Assembly: GCA_002842875.1 (NCBI GenBank)
Contig: PHEF01000051.1
Span: 1-33,432, forward strand
Direction of reading: 5' to 3'
DNA: 33,432 bases
From: Alphaproteobacteria bacterium HGW-Alphaproteobacteria-3
Lineage (GTDB): Bacteria > Pseudomonadota > Alphaproteobacteria > Parvibaculales > Parvibaculaceae
Below the pieces are notes generated by a model. The model was not told the DNA's origin. It did not search any database and saw only the letters and a program-made list of their open reading frames with translations. Made by a program: the position numbers and the translations under genes. Positions 32,434 to 33,432 of this stretch are shown one piece after another; position 1 is the first letter of the stretch, and every line of letters begins with the position of its first letter.

Positions 32434-33432
32434 CTTGAGAGACCGCTAGCCGGCACGGATCCCCGCCGGGATAGGCCCCATGACCATACAACCTGGCTTT
32501 GTCGGTTGCGACATCTCCAAAGACCATCTCGACATTTTTGACGATGCGTTCGGCAAACCCGAACGGATCGCCAATGAAGCTGCGGCTCTCGCGCCGCTGA
32601 TCGACCGCTGGAAGAACAAGGACAGGCTGGTCCTCTTCGAGGCGACCGGTCCTTACGATGCCTGCCTGAGAAGAGCCCTGACAGCCGCTCATATCCCGTT
32701 TGCCCGTGTCAATCCGGCCCGCGCCCGCGACTTCGCCCGCGCCACCGGACGGCTCGCCAAGACCGATGCCATCGACGCACAGATGCTCGCCGACATGGCC
32801 CGCGCACTCCGTCCCGCCTGCGAGCCCGCACCCGCACCCGAACGCGAAGCGCTCGCCCGGCTGCACAAGCGCCGCGACCAGCTCGTCGCCATGCGCAAGC
32901 AGGAACGCACCCGTCTCGCCGCCATCGACGATCCCGCCATCGCCGAAGATGTGGAGGCTCATATCGCATGGCTGTCCACCCGCATCGTCGAGATCGAACG
33001 GCAAACTCGCGACCTGATCGCCTCCGTCGTTCTTCTGACAGAAGAACAGAACCTGCTGCGCTCCGTACCCGGCATCGGACCCGTCGCCGCCGCGACGCTC
33101 ATGGCCCTCATGCCCGAACTTGGCACCCGCTCGCCAAAGACCATCGCCGCGCTCGCAGGCCTCGCGCCCTTCAACGTCGACAGCGGACAGTTCCGCGGCA
33201 GGCGCATCATCAAGGGCGGCAGGCGGCGGGTTCGCGAAGCCCTCTACATGGCCGCCATCACCGCCGTCCGCTCGAAGCATCGCTTCGCCCGTATCTACAA
33301 GACCATGATCGAGGCCGGAAAGCCTCCCAAAGTCGCTCTCATCGCCATTGCAAGGAAGATACTCGTCACCGCAAACGCCATCATCCGAGACAAAACCGCA
33401 TTCCAGACGTGAACCAGCAACACAGTTGCCGG
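32434..33432 (+). mobile_element. IS110-family insertion sequence, right end beyond the window
   Basis: The element consists of a transposase gene with about 46 bp between the inferred left end and the start codon, and it runs off the window 20 bp after the stop. The left boundary is inferred from interruption of the palindromic half-site at 32433. A hairpin (CGGTC-CTTGAGA-GACCG, 32429-32445) straddles this position, so the exact end is uncertain. A second hairpin (CCGGC/GCCGG) follows at about 32450-32469. Immediately after the transposase stop, GCAAC-ACA-GTTGC (33417-33429) may begin the downstream noncoding end. Confidence 0.6.
32480..33412 (+). CDS. IS110-family transposase (DEDD recombinase)
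   Basis: The 310-residue product has the IS110 two-domain layout. The RuvC-like DEDD domain contains Asp11 (GCDISKDHLDI), Glu54 (LVLFEATGPYD), Asp96 and Asp99 (KTDAIDAQML). The C-terminal Transposase_20 domain has the helix-hairpin-helix SVPGIGPVAAATLMALMPEL and the serine segment FNVDSGQFRGRR, where Ser235 is the likely nucleophile. All catalytic residues are present and length is normal, so it looks active. Known IS110 elements use a structured noncoding (bridge/seeker) RNA from one end to choose the target. The short 5' end suggests this RNA would be downstream (IS1111-like), outside the window. Confidence 0.93.
   Translation: MTIQPGFVGCDISKDHLDIFDDAFGKPERIANEAAALAPLIDRWKNKDRLVLFEATGPYDACLRRALTAAHIPFARVNPARARDFARATGRLAKTDAIDAQMLADMARALRPACEPAPAPEREALARLHKRRDQLVAMRKQERTRLAAIDDPAIAEDVEAHIAWLSTRIVEIERQTRDLIASVVLLTEEQNLLRSVPGIGPVAAATLMALMPELGTRSPKTIAALAGLAPFNVDSGQFRGRRIIKGGRRRVREALYMAAITAVRSKHRFARIYKTMIEAGKPPKVALIAIARKILVTANAIIRDKTAFQT

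Noticed and set aside
1..33432. CRISPR arrays, rRNA, tRNA or prophage genes
   Set aside because: No spaced repeat array, no cloverleaf-like or rRNA-like sequence, and no phage structural genes were seen on either strand.

Overview
The window is GC-rich DNA (roughly 60-65 % G+C by eye) from an alphaproteobacterium. The evidence is the gene content: a yebC-ruvCAB-ybgC-tolQRAB cluster, a zapA / 6S RNA / 5-formyl-THF cyclo-ligase neighbourhood, and the cell-cycle genes rcdA (DUF1465) and trcR (DUF1013), which are known from bacteria with the CtrA/GcrA/CcrM circuit. A Parvibaculum-like or other Hyphomicrobiales-like host is my guess; the sequence alone does not settle the genus.

Layout. 1-6652 (minus): tolB (cut by the window edge), tolA, tolR, tolQ, ybgC, ruvB, ruvA, ruvC and a frame-disrupted yebC, covering envelope energisation and Holliday-junction processing. 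6653-7010 is a gene-free regulatory stretch with a full CtrA-type box. 7011-10342 (minus): a CgeB-like glycosyltransferase, a YmdB-type phosphodiesterase, 5-formyl-THF cyclo-ligase, 6S RNA, zapA and a DUF4164 coiled-coil protein. 10666-15902 (plus): transketolase, a 5'-truncated gap, pgk and class I fructose-bisphosphate aldolase, closed by a strong terminator. 15988-21967 (plus): a thiE-like gene, a Sel1-repeat protein, efp, an inositol-monophosphatase-family gene, a remnant of an OmpA-like gene, then an intact OmpA-like lipid-side protein, a MotA/ExbB-like channel protein and a MotB-like protein. 21968-24941 (minus): a paraoxonase-like protein and an MsbA-like ABC exporter. 25276-28816 holds rpmE (+), rcdA (-), a candidate small RNA (-), a DUF1192 gene (-), a PIG3-type quinone oxidoreductase (+) and trcR (+). 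28817-33432: a Pho-box-like promoter facing no gene, an SDR gene (-), propionyl-CoA synthetase prpE (-), palindromic repeats, a decayed GIY-YIG nuclease gene and an IS110-family transposase that runs to the window edge.

Most of the window is ordinary core genome. The parts that deserve attention are: (1) four broken genes (yebC, gap, an OmpA-like gene, a GIY-YIG gene), each explained by a short deletion, which means either real decay or assembly trouble; (2) two probable unannotated small transcripts, one behind a three-heptamer Pho-box-like array and one with C-rich anti-Shine-Dalgarno loops; (3) a perfect 37-bp tandem duplication that copies the ribosome-binding site and start codon of trcR and creates an 11-codon upstream ORF; (4) a GIY-YIG gene bracketed by palindromic repeats, one of which appears to be interrupted by the IS110 element; and (5) a MotA/MotB-like envelope module with no flagellar or known defence context.
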